The notes under the pieces were generated by a model. It saw nothing but the letters and a program-made list of their open reading frames with translations, was not told the origin of the DNA and searched no databases. Shown piece after piece: positions 13,010-14,142 of a stretch of 14,142 nt of DNA. The position numbers and the translations under genes are program-made. The DNA lies in contig CAZCBJ010000096.1 in assembly GCA_964496705.1 (NCBI GenBank), forward strand, positions 1 to 14,142. Direction: 5' to 3'. The stretch comes from CAZCBJ01 sp964496705. Lineage in GTDB: Bacteria; Chloroflexota; Anaerolineae; Anaerolineales; Anaerolineaceae. Numbering within the stretch: the first letter of the stretch is position 1; each line of letters begins with the position of its first letter.

Positions 13010-14014
13010 ATGAGCCTGGAAGAGATCAGAAAGATTAAAGAATCCTACACCGAAGCGCTGCTGGCCAAGCCAAACGTGATCGGCGTGGGCACCGGCTACA
13101 AGGTCAAACGCGGACGCGACACTGCCGAACCGTGTGTGGTGGCGCTGGTGAGTCAGAAGAAACCCAAGGCAGCGCTTTCTGAGGCGATGCTGGTGCCGCG
13201 CGAACTGGACGGCGTGGTGACGGATGTGATCCAGGTGGGTGTGCCCTTTGCGCTGCAATCGCGCCTGGTGAAAGTGCGTCCTGCCCCTGGAGGAGTGAGC
13301 ATCGGACATTACTTGATCACAGCCGGAACGCTGGGCTGTGTGGTTCGCTCGCTGGACACCAACCGGCGCCTGATTCTGTCCAACAACCACGTCTTGGCCA
13401 ACCTGAACAATTGTCAACTGGGTGACGCAATCCTCCAACCTGGGGCGGCAGAGGGGGGTACGGTTGATAAAGACACCATCGGAACGCTGGAGCGTTATGT
13501 TCCGTTGGATTTTGGCACTCAACCGGCGCAATGCGACATCGCGAATGCGGTGGTGGATGTGCTAAACTGGGTGGCCAAATTGGTTGGTTCGAGCCACCGG
13601 CTGGAAGCCAACCAGCAAAACCAGAAAGCCGTCAACTACGTCGATGCGGCTTGCGCCAAACCCACCAGTGATGACCTGGTACTGGATGAGATCATGGGAA
13701 TCGGAGTGGTGTCAGGAACCCGACCGGCTATGTTCGGAATGACAGTTCGAAAAAGCGGACGCACCAGCGGTTTGACCACCGGGGTGGTCAATGTGATGGA
13801 CGCGACCATCACCGTGGGTTACCACGACGGGAAATCCGCCCGTTTTGACGACCAGATCCTGACCACATCCATGTCCACTTACGGCGACTCGGGGTCTCTG
13901 GTGGTGGCTGGCGACGAACTGAAAGCGGTCGGACTGCTCTTTGCCGGTTCCGACCAGGCAACCATCCTCAATCCCATTCAAACGGTGCTGGATGCATTGA
14001 AGGTGACCCTATGA
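13010..14014 (+). CDS. Trypsin-fold serine protease with N-terminal NVIGVG module (NAL1-like)
   Basis: A 334-residue protein with no signal peptide, so probably cytosolic. Residues ~12-80 form the small module KPNVIGVGTGYKVKRG, then CVVALVSQKKP and GVVTDVIQVG, found in front of bacterial relatives of the plant NAL1 protease. Residues ~95-334 are trypsin-like: H127 in LILSNNHVLA and S294 in STYGDSGSLVV are clear. The family-typical KSGRTSGLTTG stands at 248-258. The acid is either D212 (VDAACAKP, more like the family 'VDAA' motif) or D176. The true start is the ATG at 13010, with GGAGG six bases upstream; an in-frame ATG at 12863 lies inside the DUF1028 gene and ahead of the promoter. The substrate is unknown. 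The stop overlaps the next start by ATGA. Confidence 0.82.
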   Translation: MSLEEIRKIKESYTEALLAKPNVIGVGTGYKVKRGRDTAEPCVVALVSQKKPKAALSEAMLVPRELDGVVTDVIQVGVPFALQSRLVKVRPAPGGVSIGHYLITAGTLGCVVRSLDTNRRLILSNNHVLANLNNCQLGDAILQPGAAEGGTVDKDTIGTLERYVPLDFGTQPAQCDIANAVVDVLNWVAKLVGSSHRLEANQQNQKAVNYVDAACAKPTSDDLVLDEIMGIGVVSGTRPAMFGMTVRKSGRTSGLTTGVVNVMDATITVGYHDGKSARFDDQILTTSMSTYGDSGSLVVAGDELKAVGLLFAGSDQATILNPIQTVLDALKVTL

Positions 14015-14142
14015 GTAGCCAGCCGGTTGGCGCCGACCTGCAAAGTCAGTATGAGAGAGCCCGCCTGGTCAAAAAAGCCAACGAATCCCGGTTGATGGCC
14101 AAGGCAAATGTAATCGGCGTGGGGATTGGCATGGAACCCGGC
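14011..14142 (+). CDS. Second NVIGVG-module protein, N-terminal part
   Basis: Forty-four codons are present before the window ends. The start ATG overlaps the preceding stop (ATGA). The peptide is helical at first (residues ~9-31: DLQSQYERARLVKKANESRL) and then reads MAKANVIGVGIGMEPG, aligning directly with LLAKPNVIGVGTGYKVKRG of the gene before it. It is therefore a tandem paralogue, at least over this module. Whether a protease domain follows cannot be seen. Overlap and shared promoter imply coupled expression and perhaps a heteromer with the first protein. Confidence 0.8.
   Translation, partial: MSSQPVGADLQSQYERARLVKKANESRLMAKANVIGVGIGMEPG

Noticed and set aside
12986..13531. 181-codon minus-strand frame opposite the protease gene
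   Set aside because: It has a His/Gln/Arg-rich composition typical of a reverse-complement shadow and no domain.
1..14142. CRISPR array, tRNA, insertion sequence or prophage elements
   Set aside because: No regularly spaced repeats, cloverleaf sequences, transposase motifs or phage-like genes were seen on either strand.

Overview
The window looks like a chromosomal segment of an anaerobic or facultative, free-living bacterium. The moderately high GC content, the FHA/proline-rich/single-membrane-span protein, the DUF1028 protein and the general gene mix suggest Chloroflexota (Anaerolineae-like). This is an inference from gene style; no rRNA or other marker gene is present. There are no tRNAs, CRISPR arrays, insertion sequences or phage genes. 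Most genes carry good Shine-Dalgarno sequences and the gene density is normal.

Layout. (1) 1-154, minus: 5' end of an amidohydrolase-like gene, divergent from (2) a GH42 beta-galactosidase (368-2398), whose upstream region holds a promoter and two operator-like dyads and which is followed by a strong hairpin. (3) 2555-3289: a degraded formate dehydrogenase locus. The front part of fdhD, with a one-base frameshift in a run of eight G, is joined directly to the last ~100 codons of fdhA. This looks like a deletion scar, or an assembly chimera. (4) 3314-3514 (66-aa protein) and 3599-4810 (AI-2E/PerM-family membrane protein), both minus. (5) 4959-6404, plus: secreted MA-clan metallopeptidase with HELVH, convergent with (6) 6408-7046, minus: FHA-domain membrane protein with a textbook sigma-70 promoter. 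(7) 7185-8966, minus: nrfHA, the tetraheme quinol dehydrogenase and pentaheme ammonia-forming nitrite reductase, with their own promoter and terminator. (8) 9074-12956, plus: a compact run of an RlmI-like methyltransferase, proC, a YghO-like acetyltransferase and a DUF1028 protein. (9) From 12960: a new promoter driving two overlapping genes, an intracellular trypsin-fold (NAL1-like) protease and the start of a second protein carrying the same N-terminal 'NVIGVG' module.

How they work together. nrfHA gives the cell respiratory reduction of nitrite to ammonium at the outer face of the membrane. The formate dehydrogenase relics suggest that formate, a common electron donor for this pathway, was once used here but that this copy is lost. 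GH42 indicates intracellular use of galactosides. The most unusual points are the fdhD-fdhA scar and the tandem NVIGVG proteins. I see no clear evidence for a wholly new multi-gene system, but the NVIGVG pair is cut by the window edge and is the best candidate for one.
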